From NCBI RefSeq assembly GCF_029894335.1, contig NZ_JARXZC010000039.1, forward strand, positions 1 through 64,000: a stretch of DNA of 64,000 bases, written 5' to 3'. The stretch comes from Kitasatospora sp. MAP5-34 (GTDB lineage Bacteria; Actinomycetota; Actinomycetes; Streptomycetales; Streptomycetaceae). This document shows positions 25,676 through 33,682 of this stretch, in pieces. A program made the translations under genes and the position numbers. The notes under the pieces were generated by a model. It was not told the DNA's origin. It made no database searches and saw nothing but the letters and a program-made list of their open reading frames with translations. Position 1 is the stretch's first letter; every line of letters begins with the position of its first letter.

Positions 25676-26827
25676 CTAGAGGTTCTGGCCGGCCTGGAGC
25701 TTGGGCAGAACCTGCTTGATGTCGTTGATCGGGATGGCGAAGCCGAGGCCGACGCTGCCCGCGCTGGTGTCCGCCGTCGAGTTGGAGTTGCTGGACGAGT
25801 ACATCGCGGAGTTGAGGCCGATCACCTGGCCGTTGGCGTTGATCAGCGGGCCGCCGGAGTTGCCGGGGTTGAGCGCGGCGTCGGTCTGGAAGGCCTTGTA
25901 GGTGGCGGTGTCCGCCGAGGAGCCGGAGGACGAGCCGGAGGAGCGCCCGGGCAGGCCGTTCAGGCCCGGCAGGTTCGGGAAGCCGAAGCCGCCGTTGCTC
26001 CGGGTGGAGCCCTCGTCGACCTGCACGCTGACCTGGCGGTTCTCGGCGCTGATGATGCCCGAGGTGACGGTGCCGGTGAGGCCCTCGGGGTTGCCGATCG
26101 CCACCACCTGGTCGCCGACCGCGACGCCGGCGGAGTTGCCGAGCGTGGCCGGGGTGAGGCCGCTGACGCCGGCGGCGGTGACCACGGCGACGTCCAGTGC
26201 CTTGTCGGTACCGGTCACCGAACCGCTCACCGTGGAACCGTCCTTGAAGGTGACGGTCATCTGGCCGTCGCCGTTGACGGCGCCGGAGATCACGTGGAAG
26301 TTGGTCAGGATCTGGCCGCCCGGGGTCAGGATCACGCCGGTGCCGGTCGAGGTGCCGGTGCTGGTCTTCACGACGATCTGGACGACGCTCGGCGAGACGG
26401 CGGCGGCGATGGCGGAGATGTTGGCGGTCCCGTTGGAGTTGATCGAGACCGGGCTGACGATGGTGGCCGCGCTGCTGCTCGCGGAGGCGTCGCGCCGCTC
26501 GGCGATCACTCCGCCGGTGACGCCGCCGAGCAGGGCGGCGATGGTGGCCACGGCGGCGACCAGGGCCAGCCGGCCCTTCAGCAGTCCGCGCCGGGCGTGC
26601 CCGCCCTGCGGAGCGGTGCTGCCCGCCTCGGGCGGGTTGGGCGGCTCGGACCCGTCGAAGCCGCCCTGGGTCGGCGGTTCCGCCGGCGCCGGGTAGGAGT
26701 ACGGGGACTCGGGCGCCGACTGGTACGACGTCCCGTCCAGCCGGGGCGGCTGCGGCGGCTGCCAGCCCGCGTAGCCGTGCGAACCGGGTGTGGCCTGCTC
26801 ATCGGAGGTGCGGTGCTGGTCGCTCAT
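25676..26827 (-). CDS. HtrA/DegP-like serine protease lacking a PDZ domain
   Basis: A 383-residue membrane-anchored trypsin-like protease. A Pro/Tyr/Gly-rich cytoplasmic tail (residues 1-78) is followed by a membrane helix (about 84-109) and the protease domain, with catalytic His178 (ILTNFHVI), Asp212 (KALDVAVV) and Ser324 (NPGNSGGPL). A Ser/Gly-rich insertion occupies about residues 266-308. The protein ends right after the protease fold (FAIPINDIKQVLPKLQAGQNL), so the usual C-terminal PDZ domain is missing. It is chosen to start at ATG 26827 (MSDQHRTSDEQ). Probable envelope quality-control protease controlled by the adjacent two-component system. Confidence 0.9.
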   Translation of the reverse strand: MSDQHRTSDEQATPGSHGYAGWQPPQPPRLDGTSYQSAPESPYSYPAPAEPPTQGGFDGSEPPNPPEAGSTAPQGGHARRGLLKGRLALVAAVATIAALLGGVTGGVIAERRDASASSSAATIVSPVSINSNGTANISAIAAAVSPSVVQIVVKTSTGTSTGTGVILTPGGQILTNFHVISGAVNGDGQMTVTFKDGSTVSGSVTGTDKALDVAVVTAAGVSGLTPATLGNSAGVAVGDQVVAIGNPEGLTGTVTSGIISAENRQVSVQVDEGSTRSNGGFGFPNLPGLNGLPGRSSGSSSGSSADTATYKAFQTDAALNPGNSGGPLINANGQVIGLNSAMYSSSNSNSTADTSAGSVGLGFAIPINDIKQVLPKLQAGQNL

Positions 26828-26937
26828 GGGTCCAAGGTCCGCCCGGATCATTAAGGCCCGATGAGAGGTGGGTCAGAAGGAGCCGAGAAGCCCGTTGACT
26901 TCTCATAAAGCCTGGTCAGCGGAGGGACCGCCGGGCC

Positions 26938-27990
26938 TTACTTCCCGTCAACCCCAGCGCTCCCGCCGCAGCCGCAGGAACGTCGTACGACCAGGCGCGA
27001 TGGGAATTTCCGCACCCGCTCGGTGTCCGATCCCGGGACCATCAGTGAGTCGTCCAGCACCAGATCCACGGCGGCCCGGGCCATCGCGTCCCGGTCCGAG
27101 GCGACGGTGGTCAGCGGCGGGTCGGCGAGCGCGGCCTCGGGTACGTCGTCGAAGCCCGCCACCGCGAGGTCCTCCGGGACGCGCAGGCCGACCTCGCGGG
27201 CGGCCCGCAGGACGCCGATCGCCTGGTCGTCGGTGGAGCAGAAGATGGCGCGCGGACGGTCGGGGGAGCTGAGCAGGTCCACCGCGACCTGGTACGCGCC
27301 GTAGCGGTGGAAGGGGGCGTCGACGAGGTACTTCCCGGTCGGCAGGTTGTGCGCGTCCATCGCGCGCTGCCAGCCCTCGACGTGGTCGATCACCGGGTCG
27401 CCGGGCACGGGGGTGTCCACCGGGCCGCCGAGGCAGACCACGTACGGGTACCCGTGCACCTCGAGCAGGTGCCGGACGGCCAGTTCGGCGCCGCCGACGT
27501 CGTCCGTCACCACGGAGACGTCGTCGATCGCCTCGGGCCGGCGGTGCAGCAGGACGACCTTCGCCCCCTCTATGGCGGCGAACTCCTTCGCCGCCTGCTG
27601 GGGGGCGCCCTGGCTGACCAGGATCAGTCCGGAGACCCGCATGCCGAGGAAGGCGCGGACGTAGTGCATCTCGCGGTCGTCGACGTAGTCGGAGTTGCCG
27701 ATCAGGACCAGCTTGCCCCGGTCGGAGGCGGCGCGTTCCACCGCGTGTGCCATCTCGGCGAAGAACGGCTGCCGGGCGTCCGGGACGACCATGCCGATCA
27801 GGTTGGTCCGGCGGGAGGCCATCGCCTGGGCGACGGAGTTCGGCCGGTAGCCGAGTTCCTCGATCGCCGCGAGGACCTTCTCCTTGGTCGCGGGCGCGAC
27901 CGGGCGCGGCCCGTTGTTGATGACGTAGCTGACGACCGCAGTCGAGGTCCCAGCCAGTCGGGCTACATCATCGCGCGTCACCTTGGCCAC
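26938..27990 (-). CDS. LacI-family transcriptional regulator
   Basis: A 350-residue repressor: the N-terminal LacI helix-turn-helix (VTRDDVARLAGTSTAVVSYVINNGPRPVAPATKEKVLAAIEELGYRPN) and hinge precede a periplasmic-binding-protein-like sensor domain with NLIGMVVPDARQPFFAEM and VAGFDDVPEAALADPPLTTV. The effector is not predictable; no sugar operon adjoins it. The C-terminus has a CGCGG cysteine cluster typical of streptomycete LacI members. It starts at GTG 27990. The minus-strand TAGACT ends six bases upstream, indicating a leaderless message. Confidence 0.92.
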   Translation of the reverse strand: MAKVTRDDVARLAGTSTAVVSYVINNGPRPVAPATKEKVLAAIEELGYRPNSVAQAMASRRTNLIGMVVPDARQPFFAEMAHAVERAASDRGKLVLIGNSDYVDDREMHYVRAFLGMRVSGLILVSQGAPQQAAKEFAAIEGAKVVLLHRRPEAIDDVSVVTDDVGGAELAVRHLLEVHGYPYVVCLGGPVDTPVPGDPVIDHVEGWQRAMDAHNLPTGKYLVDAPFHRYGAYQVAVDLLSSPDRPRAIFCSTDDQAIGVLRAAREVGLRVPEDLAVAGFDDVPEAALADPPLTTVASDRDAMARAAVDLVLDDSLMVPGSDTERVRKFPSRLVVRRSCGCGGSAGVDGK

Positions 27991-28151
27991 GGAGGGAGTC
28001 TACGCGGGTCGCTCCCGAGTGGGACTGTGACCTGTGACATCCCGCCGACTACCCGTGGACGGTATCGGACATGGCCGGACCGGACACCGCAATACCGGAT
28101 ATTGGCGGACAAGCCGGGCGTCGGCGACCCCTGTGCCGAGCCCGGCTCCCG

Positions 28152-28883
28152 TCAGACCTCGTTGGCGACCGTGGACCGCTGCTCCAGGCCGGGGCGCTCG
28201 CCCTTGTCGGCCTTCTCCGGCACCACGAACCGGTACCCGACGTTGCGGACGGTGCCGATCAGCTGCTCGTGCTCGACCCCGAGCTTGGCGCGCAGCCGCC
28301 GGACGTGCACGTCGACCGTCCGGGTGCCGCCGAAGTAGTCGTAGCCCCAGACCTCCTGGAGCAGCTGCGCCCGGGTGAAGACCCGGCCGGGGTGCTGCGC
28401 CAGGTACTTGATCAGCTCGAACTCCTTGAAGGTGAGGTCGAGCACCCGGCCCTTGAGCTTGGCGGAGTAGGTGGCCTCGTCGACCGTGAGGTCGCCGCCC
28501 CGGATCTCCATCGGACTGTCGTCCGCGACCACGTGCATCCGGCCCATGGCCAGCCGCAGCCGCGCCTCGACCTCGGCCGGGCCCGCCGTGTCGAGCAGGA
28601 CGTCGTCGATGCCCCACTCGGCGGTGACGGCGGCGAGGCCGCCCTCGGTGACCACCAGGATCAGCGGGCAGCCGATGCCGGTCGAACGCAGCAGCTGGCA
28701 GAGGCTCCGGATCTGCGGCAGGTCGCGCCGGCCGTCGACCAGTATGACGTCGGCGCTGGGGGTGTCGACCAGGGCCGAACCCTCGGCGGGCGCCACTCGG
28801 ACGGTGTGCAGCAGCAGGCCCAGGGCGGGCAGCACCTCAGCGGAGGGCTGCAGTGCGTTGGTGAGCAGGAGGAGAGAACTCAT
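28152..28883 (-). CDS. glnR: global nitrogen regulator GlnR
   Basis: A 243-residue orphan OmpR-type regulator of nitrogen assimilation in actinobacteria (targets such as glnA, amtB and nir). The receiver-like domain begins MSSLLLLTNALQPSAEVLPALGLLLHTVRVAPAEG. It lacks the usual acidic pocket but keeps Asp50 (VILVDGR), as in phosphorylation-independent GlnR dimers. The DNA-binding domain is FKEFELIKYLAQHPGRVFTRAQLLQEVWGYDYFGGTRTVDVHVRRLRAKLG, diagnostic of GlnR. ATG 28883 is preceded by GGAAAGGGG. No kinase gene adjoins it, as expected. Confidence 0.95.
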   Translation of the reverse strand: MSSLLLLTNALQPSAEVLPALGLLLHTVRVAPAEGSALVDTPSADVILVDGRRDLPQIRSLCQLLRSTGIGCPLILVVTEGGLAAVTAEWGIDDVLLDTAGPAEVEARLRLAMGRMHVVADDSPMEIRGGDLTVDEATYSAKLKGRVLDLTFKEFELIKYLAQHPGRVFTRAQLLQEVWGYDYFGGTRTVDVHVRRLRAKLGVEHEQLIGTVRNVGYRFVVPEKADKGERPGLEQRSTVANEV

Positions 28884-29598
28884 ACCCGGTTAGTCCCCTT
28901 TCCGGGTCGTCGCGGTCACGGGGGTACGGCTGCCGCCACAACCGGCAGGCGCAAACCCCGTGGGGGGTGGGGGAGACGTGTCCGCAGGGTGAGATCCGGC
29001 GGATGCGCCGGTGCGCAGCGCAGTACGGGGCGCGTGCCAGGAGTCCCGCAACCCCTGATGCTCGTGCTGCTCCGATACCGATCTGCTCATCCGCGAACCT
29101 TCCGGTCTGCTTCCGCGCCGGGTGGTGACCCGGCGCCGGCATGCCGCTCCCTGCTGACCGCGCGCACTTCGTTGTGCCGCTTCGCCGGGGCGGGCCTCGC
29201 CTGCCGGTCCGGGTGGGGGACCGGTACGCGAGGGCGTCCGTGCTGGCGTCCTGAAAGCGCAAAAGGACCCGGGGGCGACTCTGCCCGGATCCCTTACGGC
29301 ACGAGAATAGCCGACCACTCCCCGCTGTGGGAGGGGCGCAGGGCGCCGCTTCGTCAGGTCGGGCCGCCTGCGGCGTGACCCCTGACACGTCCGGGGCGTT
29401 CTCCGGGTAACGGGGCACCGCCCCGCCGACCGGTAACGGGGCACCGCCCCGCCGACCAGGGAGGTTGCCGCCCCCGGGTCCGCCCGGTCCATCATGGGAG
29501 CCGCACCGGCCGCACGGTACGTGTACACCTTTTTGTGTGGGTGACCGGCAGACAGGGCCAGGCCACCGCACCGGGCGAGGACGACGAGGAGGGTTGCC
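28884..29598. other. long divergent intergenic region, glnR to MoaD-like gene
   Basis: About 715 bases with no convincing gene. It holds the leader of glnR, a perfect 9-bp hairpin with a GGTG loop at 29115-29136, a 26-nt tandem duplication (29406-29457), and a T-rich stretch after GTACGTGTACACC near 29517-29535 in front of the MoaD-like gene. Frames crossing it have poor codon bias. Confidence 0.6.
29406..29457 (+). repeat. 26-nt exact tandem repeat, two copies
   Basis: The 26-base unit beginning GGTAACGGGGCACCGCCCC occurs twice without a gap (29406-29431 and 29432-29457). Each copy contains a small GGGGC...GCCCC hairpin. It ends about 140 bases before the MoaD-like start. Confidence 0.88.
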
Positions 29599-29934
29599 AT
29601 GGTTGCGACCGCGAATGCCGGCACCGAGCAGAATTCAGCCGGGAGAGTGACGGAGAGTGCGCCGACGGCTCACGCCGTGAGCGGCGTGGTCCGCTACTGG
29701 GCGGCCGCCAAGGCCGCCTCGGGCGTCGGGGAGGAGCCGTACCGGGCGGCGACACTGGCTGAAGCACTTCAGGCCGTGCGCGCCCTCCACGCGGACCGTC
29801 CGCGCCTGCTGCAGATACTCGACCACTGCTCGTACCTGGTGGACAGCGACCCGGTCGGCGGCCGGGACCACGCCACGGTGCGGCTCAGCGACGGCGGCTC
29901 GGTCGAAGTGCTGCCGCCGTTCGCGGGCGGGTGA
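29599..29934 (+). CDS. MoaD/ThiS-family sulfur carrier protein
   Basis: A 111-residue ubiquitin-like protein. VVRYWAAAKAASGVGEE (MoaD-type first strand) is followed by an ATLAEALQAVRAL helix and ends LPPFAGG, the C-terminal di-glycine that is thiocarboxylated by an E1-like enzyme. It may supply sulfur for molybdopterin or another cofactor; the partner genes are not adjacent. The start is ATG 29599 with GAGGAGGG upstream. The first about 30 residues are an extra polar tail. The stop lies one base before the next ATG. Confidence 0.88.
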   Translation: MVATANAGTEQNSAGRVTESAPTAHAVSGVVRYWAAAKAASGVGEEPYRAATLAEALQAVRALHADRPRLLQILDHCSYLVDSDPVGGRDHATVRLSDGGSVEVLPPFAGG

Positions 29935-29935
29935 G

Positions 29936-30778
29936 ATGACACTTCCGAATCCCGCGACCACCGTTCCTGCGACCACCGTTCCCGCGACCACTGCTCCCGC
30001 GACCACCGCTCCCGCAACCAGTGCTCCCGTTCCCGTTCCCGCTCCCGTTTCCGCCGCCGGACTGGTGGGCCGCACCGGATCGCCGGTGATCGAGCCGGGG
30101 CTGCTGCCCGCGCTGCTCACCGTGGCCCTGGCCGGGCTGCTGGCGGCGGGGGCGGCCGTGGGGCCGGGGCCGCAGGCCGTCACGGTCGCGGTGCTGCAGG
30201 CGCTCACCGCCGCCGGGTGGTTCCGGCTGAACGGGATGTGGCCGGCCCGGCAGGGCATCGCGCTGGCCGCGCTGGCCGGCTTCGCCGCCGACGCGGCGGT
30301 GTTGGCCGGCGCCGGGGCGGCCGGGGTGCTGGGTGCGCTCGGCGTGGCGCTGCTGCTTGTGCTCGTCCTGCAGACCTTCCGCCCGTCCGACCCTTCGGAG
30401 CGGTTCTACGCCCTGACGGTGCTCGGCTCGGGCGCTGCGGTGGCGGGGCTCTGCTCGGTGCTGCTGCTGAGCGGGCACGCCCTGGCCGCCGTGGTGGCGG
30501 TCGCGGCGACGGTGCTGGTGGCCGCGCTCGCGCACGCGCTGCGCCTCCCTGGCCCGGTGGCCGGGGCCGGGGCGCTGCTGCTCGTGGGCGCTGCGGCGCT
30601 GGGCGCGGGTGTGCCCGTGGCGGTGGCGGTGGCCGCCGGGGTCGGCGCGCTGGTCGGGCGCCGAGTGGCCTCGTACGACTTCCCGTCCCGGTTCGTCCAC
30701 CTGACGGCGGGGGTCGCCCTGCCGCTCGCGTTCGCGGCACCGCTGGTGTGGATCACCACGCGCCTGCTCGCGGGCTGA
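29936..30778 (+). CDS. polytopic membrane protein of unknown function
   Basis: A 280-residue integral membrane protein with seven or eight hydrophobic helices rich in Ala, Val, Leu and Gly after residue 45. The N-terminal about 40 residues are a low-complexity Thr/Pro/Val/Ala repeat (PATTVPATTAPATT) encoded by 15-nt tandem DNA repeats near 29950-30050. No charged catalytic motif is visible. It is coupled to the MoaD-like gene (one base between stop and ATG). I do not recognise a characterised family; similar streptomycete proteins are annotated hypothetical. Confidence 0.7.
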   Translation: MTLPNPATTVPATTVPATTAPATTAPATSAPVPVPAPVSAAGLVGRTGSPVIEPGLLPALLTVALAGLLAAGAAVGPGPQAVTVAVLQALTAAGWFRLNGMWPARQGIALAALAGFAADAAVLAGAGAAGVLGALGVALLLVLVLQTFRPSDPSERFYALTVLGSGAAVAGLCSVLLLSGHALAAVVAVAATVLVAALAHALRLPGPVAGAGALLLVGAAALGAGVPVAVAVAAGVGALVGRRVASYDFPSRFVHLTAGVALPLAFAAPLVWITTRLLAG

Positions 30779-30881
30779 GACCGGGCGGTCCGAGGGGGCG
30801 ACCCTAAGGAGCGGCCCGGAACCACCGCTCGGCGTCGTACGTCGTACGTCCGGACGTACGGGATCACACAAAGGGGACCGG

Positions 30882-31553
30882 ATGCGCGGCTTGCTGAAGA
30901 TGACGATCGGTCTGGCGGTGCTCGCCGGGCTGCTGGTCGGGGCGGACCGGGTCGCGGTCGGTGTCGTCCAGGACGAGGCGGCCGGGCAGCTGGTCAGCAG
31001 TGGTCGGCTCAGCAGCAAGCCGACCGTCTCGATCGACGGCTTCCCGTTCCTCACCCAGGCGCTGGCGGGCACGTTCGACTCAGTACGCCTCTCGGGTGAC
31101 GGTGTCACGGTGAGCGACGGCCGGCAGCAGGCGGCGCTGCGCTCGTTCACCGCCCGGCTGTCGGGGGTCGAGGTCGGCAGCGACTACCGCAGCGCGACGG
31201 TCCGCAGTGGCACGGGCAGTGGTCTGATCTCGTACCCGGACGTCGCCAAGCTGATCCAGGGCGCCGAACGGGTCGATCTCTCGTACGGCGGGCCGGGGAA
31301 GGTGCGGGCCTCGGTGGCGGGGGTCGAGGTCGGGCAGGGCAACGTGCACAGCAGCGGTAACACCATCACGGCGGACGGCTTCCAACTCGCCGGTATGGGT
31401 TCCCTGTTGAGCGGCCAGGCGAACGCGGCGCTCGGCCCGCGCAGCTTCACCCTGACCGACCTGCCGGCCGGGCTGAGCCTGGCCGCCGCGACCCCGCAGC
31501 AGGACGGGCTGCTGCTCGCCTTCCAGGGCACCAACCTCAAGCTGATCGGCTGA
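30882..31553 (+). CDS. LmeA-like (DUF2993) lipid-binding envelope protein
   Basis: A 223-residue exported protein with an N-terminal signal anchor (MRGLLKMTIGLAVLAGLLVGADRVAVG). DUF2993 features follow: VSIDGFPFLTQALAGTFDSVRLS near residue 50, and the C-terminal LTDLPAGLSLAAATPQQDGLLLAFQGTNLKL. In mycobacteria LmeA binds phospholipid in the periplasm and aids lipomannan elongation; here a role in envelope lipid handling is inferred. AAAGGGGACCGG precedes the ATG. Confidence 0.88.
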   Translation: MRGLLKMTIGLAVLAGLLVGADRVAVGVVQDEAAGQLVSSGRLSSKPTVSIDGFPFLTQALAGTFDSVRLSGDGVTVSDGRQQAALRSFTARLSGVEVGSDYRSATVRSGTGSGLISYPDVAKLIQGAERVDLSYGGPGKVRASVAGVEVGQGNVHSSGNTITADGFQLAGMGSLLSGQANAALGPRSFTLTDLPAGLSLAAATPQQDGLLLAFQGTNLKLIG

Positions 31554-31571
31554 TCCGGCCGCCTCGGCTGC

Positions 31572-31616
31572 CCCATTCGGCCCACTCGGCCCACTCGGCC
31601 CATTCAGCCCATTCGG
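31572..31616 (+). repeat. 9-nt tandem repeat after the LmeA-like gene
   Basis: Five consecutive 9-base units of the type CCCATTCGG/CCCACTCGG start 19 bases after the stop codon. No coding role is apparent. Confidence 0.9.
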
Positions 31617-31772
31617 GTCCATCGGTCGCAGCCGGCCATCCCGCTCCGCGAGACGCACCGTCCACCAGCGTCTCGCGGAGCGGTCCCGTTCCGCCGCACG
31701 GGGGCTGCTGCAGGCCCCGATTCCGGGCACCGCACCGCCGGACTCTGGTAAATCTCGCCATTCGGATAAATC

Positions 31773-31790
31773 TGTCTCGATATTCGATAC
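31773..31790 (+). promoter_or_regulatory. candidate operator, copy 1 of a motif repeated before the sulfurtransferase
   Basis: TGTCTCGATATTCGATAC lies just upstream of the -35 of the leader-peptide promoter. A close relative, TGTCTCGACATTCGGACA, occurs at 32048-32065 between the leader peptide and the sulfurtransferase. A nearby AAATCT...ATTCGGAT sequence (31750-31768) partly repeats it. It may bind a sulfur-responsive regulator. Confidence 0.45.
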
Positions 31791-31794
31791 GGTG

Positions 31795-31824
31795 ATGACA
31801 GGCGGCGGCACATGTCCCTAGCAT
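31795..31824 (+). promoter_or_regulatory. vegetative promoter of the sulfur operon
   Basis: The -35 ATGACA (31795-31800; 5 of 6 to TTGACA) and -10 TAGCAT (31819-31824) are separated by 18 bases. Transcription would begin at or next to the leader-peptide ATG at 31832, giving a leaderless message. Confidence 0.75.
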
Positions 31825-31831
31825 CGTCGAC

Positions 31832-31912
31832 ATGAAGCGACAGGCGGATCTCACGAAGCGGCGGGCGGTAGACCTGTGCCGCGTGTCCGCCTGCCTGTGT
31901 CGAATGCGCTGA
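31832..31912 (+). CDS. cysteine-rich leader peptide (putative attenuator)
   Basis: A 26-codon open frame, too short for routine gene finding, encodes a basic peptide starting MKRQADLTKRRAV and ending LCRVSACLCRMR, with three Cys codons among the last eleven. It lies seven bases after a -10 hexamer, so it is probably leaderless, and three bases before a nested hairpin. Cys codons in a short leader upstream of a sulfur gene fit ribosome-stalling control by cysteinyl-tRNA supply, as described for actinobacterial cysteine leader peptides. The regulated gene would be the sulfurtransferase at 32154. Confidence 0.72.
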   Translation: MKRQADLTKRRAVDLCRVSACLCRMR

Positions 31913-31914
31913 CA

Positions 31915-31946
31915 GGGCGGTTCTGACCGGCATTTCCGGCCCGCCC
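31915..31946 (+). terminator. attenuator hairpin after the leader peptide
   Basis: A nested stem: GGGCGG (31915-31920) with CCGCCC (31941-31946) outside, and CCGG (31927-31930) with CCGG (31936-31939) inside. It starts three bases after the leader-peptide stop, so a ribosome paused on the terminal Cys codons would cover it. Confidence 0.55.
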
Positions 31947-32153
31947 CACCCCTTGCCCGTGGTCTGACCTGGCACGCTTGCGCCGCAGGTCACCGACACA
32001 CCCGGCACCCCCCGATCAACCGCACGGTGCCACCCGCACAACCGTCCTGTCTCGACATTCGGACAGAAGTTCGGACGTGACGGACGCCGAGCACGTGAGT
32101 CGAGCACCCGAACAGCCTCTTCCGCCAACCGCCCCCGGATGGAGAACATCACC

Positions 32154-32987
32154 ATGAGCCGCGCTGACGTCCTGGTAGACGCCGACTGGGTCCAGGCACA
32201 CCTGGACGACCCGAAGGTTGTCGTCGTCGAGGTCGACGAGGACACCACCGCGTACGAGAAGAACCACATCCGCAACGCCGTCCGGATCGACTGGAAGCAG
32301 GACCTCCAGGACCCGGTCCGCCGCGACTTCGTCGACCAGGCCGGTTTCGAGGCGCTGCTCAGCCGTAAGGGCATCGGCAACGACGACACCGTCGTGCTGT
32401 ACGGCGGCAACAACAACTGGTTCGCCAGCTACGCGTACTGGTACTTCAAGCTGTACGGCCACAGCAACGTCCGCCTGCTCGACGGTGGCCGCAAGAAGTG
32501 GGAGCTCGACTCCCGCGAGCTGGTCGCCGCCGTCCCCGAGCGCGCCGCCACCGAGTACCGGGCCAAGGCCGTGGACACCTCGATCCGCGCCTACCGGGAC
32601 GACGTCCTGGCCGCGATCGGCAAGCTGAACCTGATCGACGTCCGCTCGCCCGACGAGTTCTCGGGCAAGCTGCTCGCCCCGGCCCACCTCCCGCAGGAGC
32701 AGTCGCAGCGTCCGGGCCACGTCCCGTCCGCCCGCAACATCCCGTGGGCGAAGAACGCCAACGACGACGGCACCTTCAAGAGCGACGACGAGCTGCGCGA
32801 GCTGTACCAGGCGGAGGGCGTCGACCTGTCGAAGGACACCATCGCCTACTGCCGCATCGGCGAGCGCTCCGCGCTCACCTGGCTGGTGCTGCACGAGCTG
32901 CTCGACCAGCCGAACGTCAAGAACTACGACGGTTCCTGGACCGAGTACGGCAGCCTCGTCGGCGTGCCGATCGAGCTCGGTAACTGA
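32154..32987 (+). CDS. thiosulfate sulfurtransferase (tandem rhodanese)
   Basis: A 277-residue cytoplasmic enzyme moving sulfane sulfur from thiosulfate to cyanide or thiol acceptors. There are two rhodanese domains: the inactive N-terminal one (DWVQAHLDDPKVVVVEVDED...HIRNAVRIDW) and the catalytic C-terminal one (LIDVRSPDEFSGK; active-site loop CRIGERS with Cys233). It corresponds to CysA/SseA proteins of actinobacteria. I start at ATG 32154, with GGAG ten bases upstream; an ATG at 32139 lies within the ribosome site region. It is transcribed behind the cysteine leader peptide and followed by sseC. Confidence 0.93.
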   Translation: MSRADVLVDADWVQAHLDDPKVVVVEVDEDTTAYEKNHIRNAVRIDWKQDLQDPVRRDFVDQAGFEALLSRKGIGNDDTVVLYGGNNNWFASYAYWYFKLYGHSNVRLLDGGRKKWELDSRELVAAVPERAATEYRAKAVDTSIRAYRDDVLAAIGKLNLIDVRSPDEFSGKLLAPAHLPQEQSQRPGHVPSARNIPWAKNANDDGTFKSDDELRELYQAEGVDLSKDTIAYCRIGERSALTWLVLHELLDQPNVKNYDGSWTEYGSLVGVPIELGN

Positions 32988-33030
32988 GCCCCGGCTCCGT
33001 AAGTCGTAAGTCGAAGAGGGAGACACAGAC

Positions 33031-33324
33031 ATGTGCGGTGCAAAGGCCGGCGGCCCGGATCTGGAAGGTATTGACGTGGCGAAGGAGACTGTCATTCAGG
33101 GGTCGGTGACCCGGGACGGGGAGCCGGTCAACGGTTACGTCCGACTGCTCGACGAGAGCGGCGAGTTCACCGCCGAGGTCCCGACCTCGGCGACCGGACA
33201 GTTCCGTTTCTTCGCCCGCCCGGGCAAGTGGACGCTGCGGGCCCTGGTGCCCGGCGCGACCGTCGACCGTCAGGTGGTCGCCTCCCAGGGCGGCAGCCCG
33301 ACCGAGGTCGCGATCGCGGTCTGA
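33031..33324 (+). CDS. sseC: DUF1416 protein (SseC-like)
   Basis: A 97-residue protein of the actinobacterial DUF1416/SseC family that nearly always follows thiosulfate sulfurtransferase. The N-terminal MCGAKAGGPDL carries a conserved Cys. The rest is a small beta-sandwich (VIQGSVTRDGEPVNGYVRLLDESGEFTAEVPTSATGQFRFFARPGKWTLRAL), like transthyretin/carboxypeptidase-regulatory folds. It probably works with the sulfurtransferase; the biochemical role is unknown. GGGAG precedes the ATG. Confidence 0.88.
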   Translation: MCGAKAGGPDLEGIDVAKETVIQGSVTRDGEPVNGYVRLLDESGEFTAEVPTSATGQFRFFARPGKWTLRALVPGATVDRQVVASQGGSPTEVAIAV

Positions 33325-33355
33325 GTATTCCGACGACCGCCCGCGAATCGTCTCG

Positions 33356-33381
33356 AAGGCCCCTGCTGCGGCAGGGGCCTT
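33356..33381 (+). terminator. terminator of the sulfurtransferase-sseC operon
   Basis: A perfect 11-bp stem (33356-33366 with 33371-33381) with a TGCG loop, 32 bases after sseC. It overlaps the promoter region of the next gene. Confidence 0.88.
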
Positions 33382-33399
33382 CGGCCGTACCGTGGAGCT

Positions 33400-33672
33400 G
33401 TGCAGGCACACCAGAGGCATGTCCGCTACTTCGTCATGATGGGCTGCTGCATCGGCACGTTCGTCCTGGCGTGGGGCGTCGTGCGCTTCGTCTCGGTACC
33501 GGCGGCGATCGGGATGTGCGTCTTCGCCATGGTCATCCCCCCGCTCGCGGCGGTCTTCGCCAACAAGCGGGACCCGGACGACGACTGGTGGAACGACCCC
33601 CGCTGGGACAACCCGGGCTGGGACGACCCCGGCCACGACCGTGACCACCCGGACCACGAACCGGGCCCGTGA
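33400..33672 (+). CDS. DUF3099 small membrane protein
   Basis: A 90-residue protein with two membrane helices (about residues 9-30 and 32-50) and an acidic Trp/Asp-rich C-terminal tail (DPDDDWWNDPRWDNPGWDD), matching the DUF3099 family of actinobacteria. Function unknown. TACCGT at 33388-33393 ends six bases before GTG 33400, and there is no Shine-Dalgarno, so the message is probably leaderless. It is convergent with the DsrE-like gene, ten bases away. Confidence 0.8.
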   Translation: MQAHQRHVRYFVMMGCCIGTFVLAWGVVRFVSVPAAIGMCVFAMVIPPLAAVFANKRDPDDDWWNDPRWDNPGWDDPGHDRDHPDHEPGP

Positions 33673-33682
33673 GCGGCGGTGG

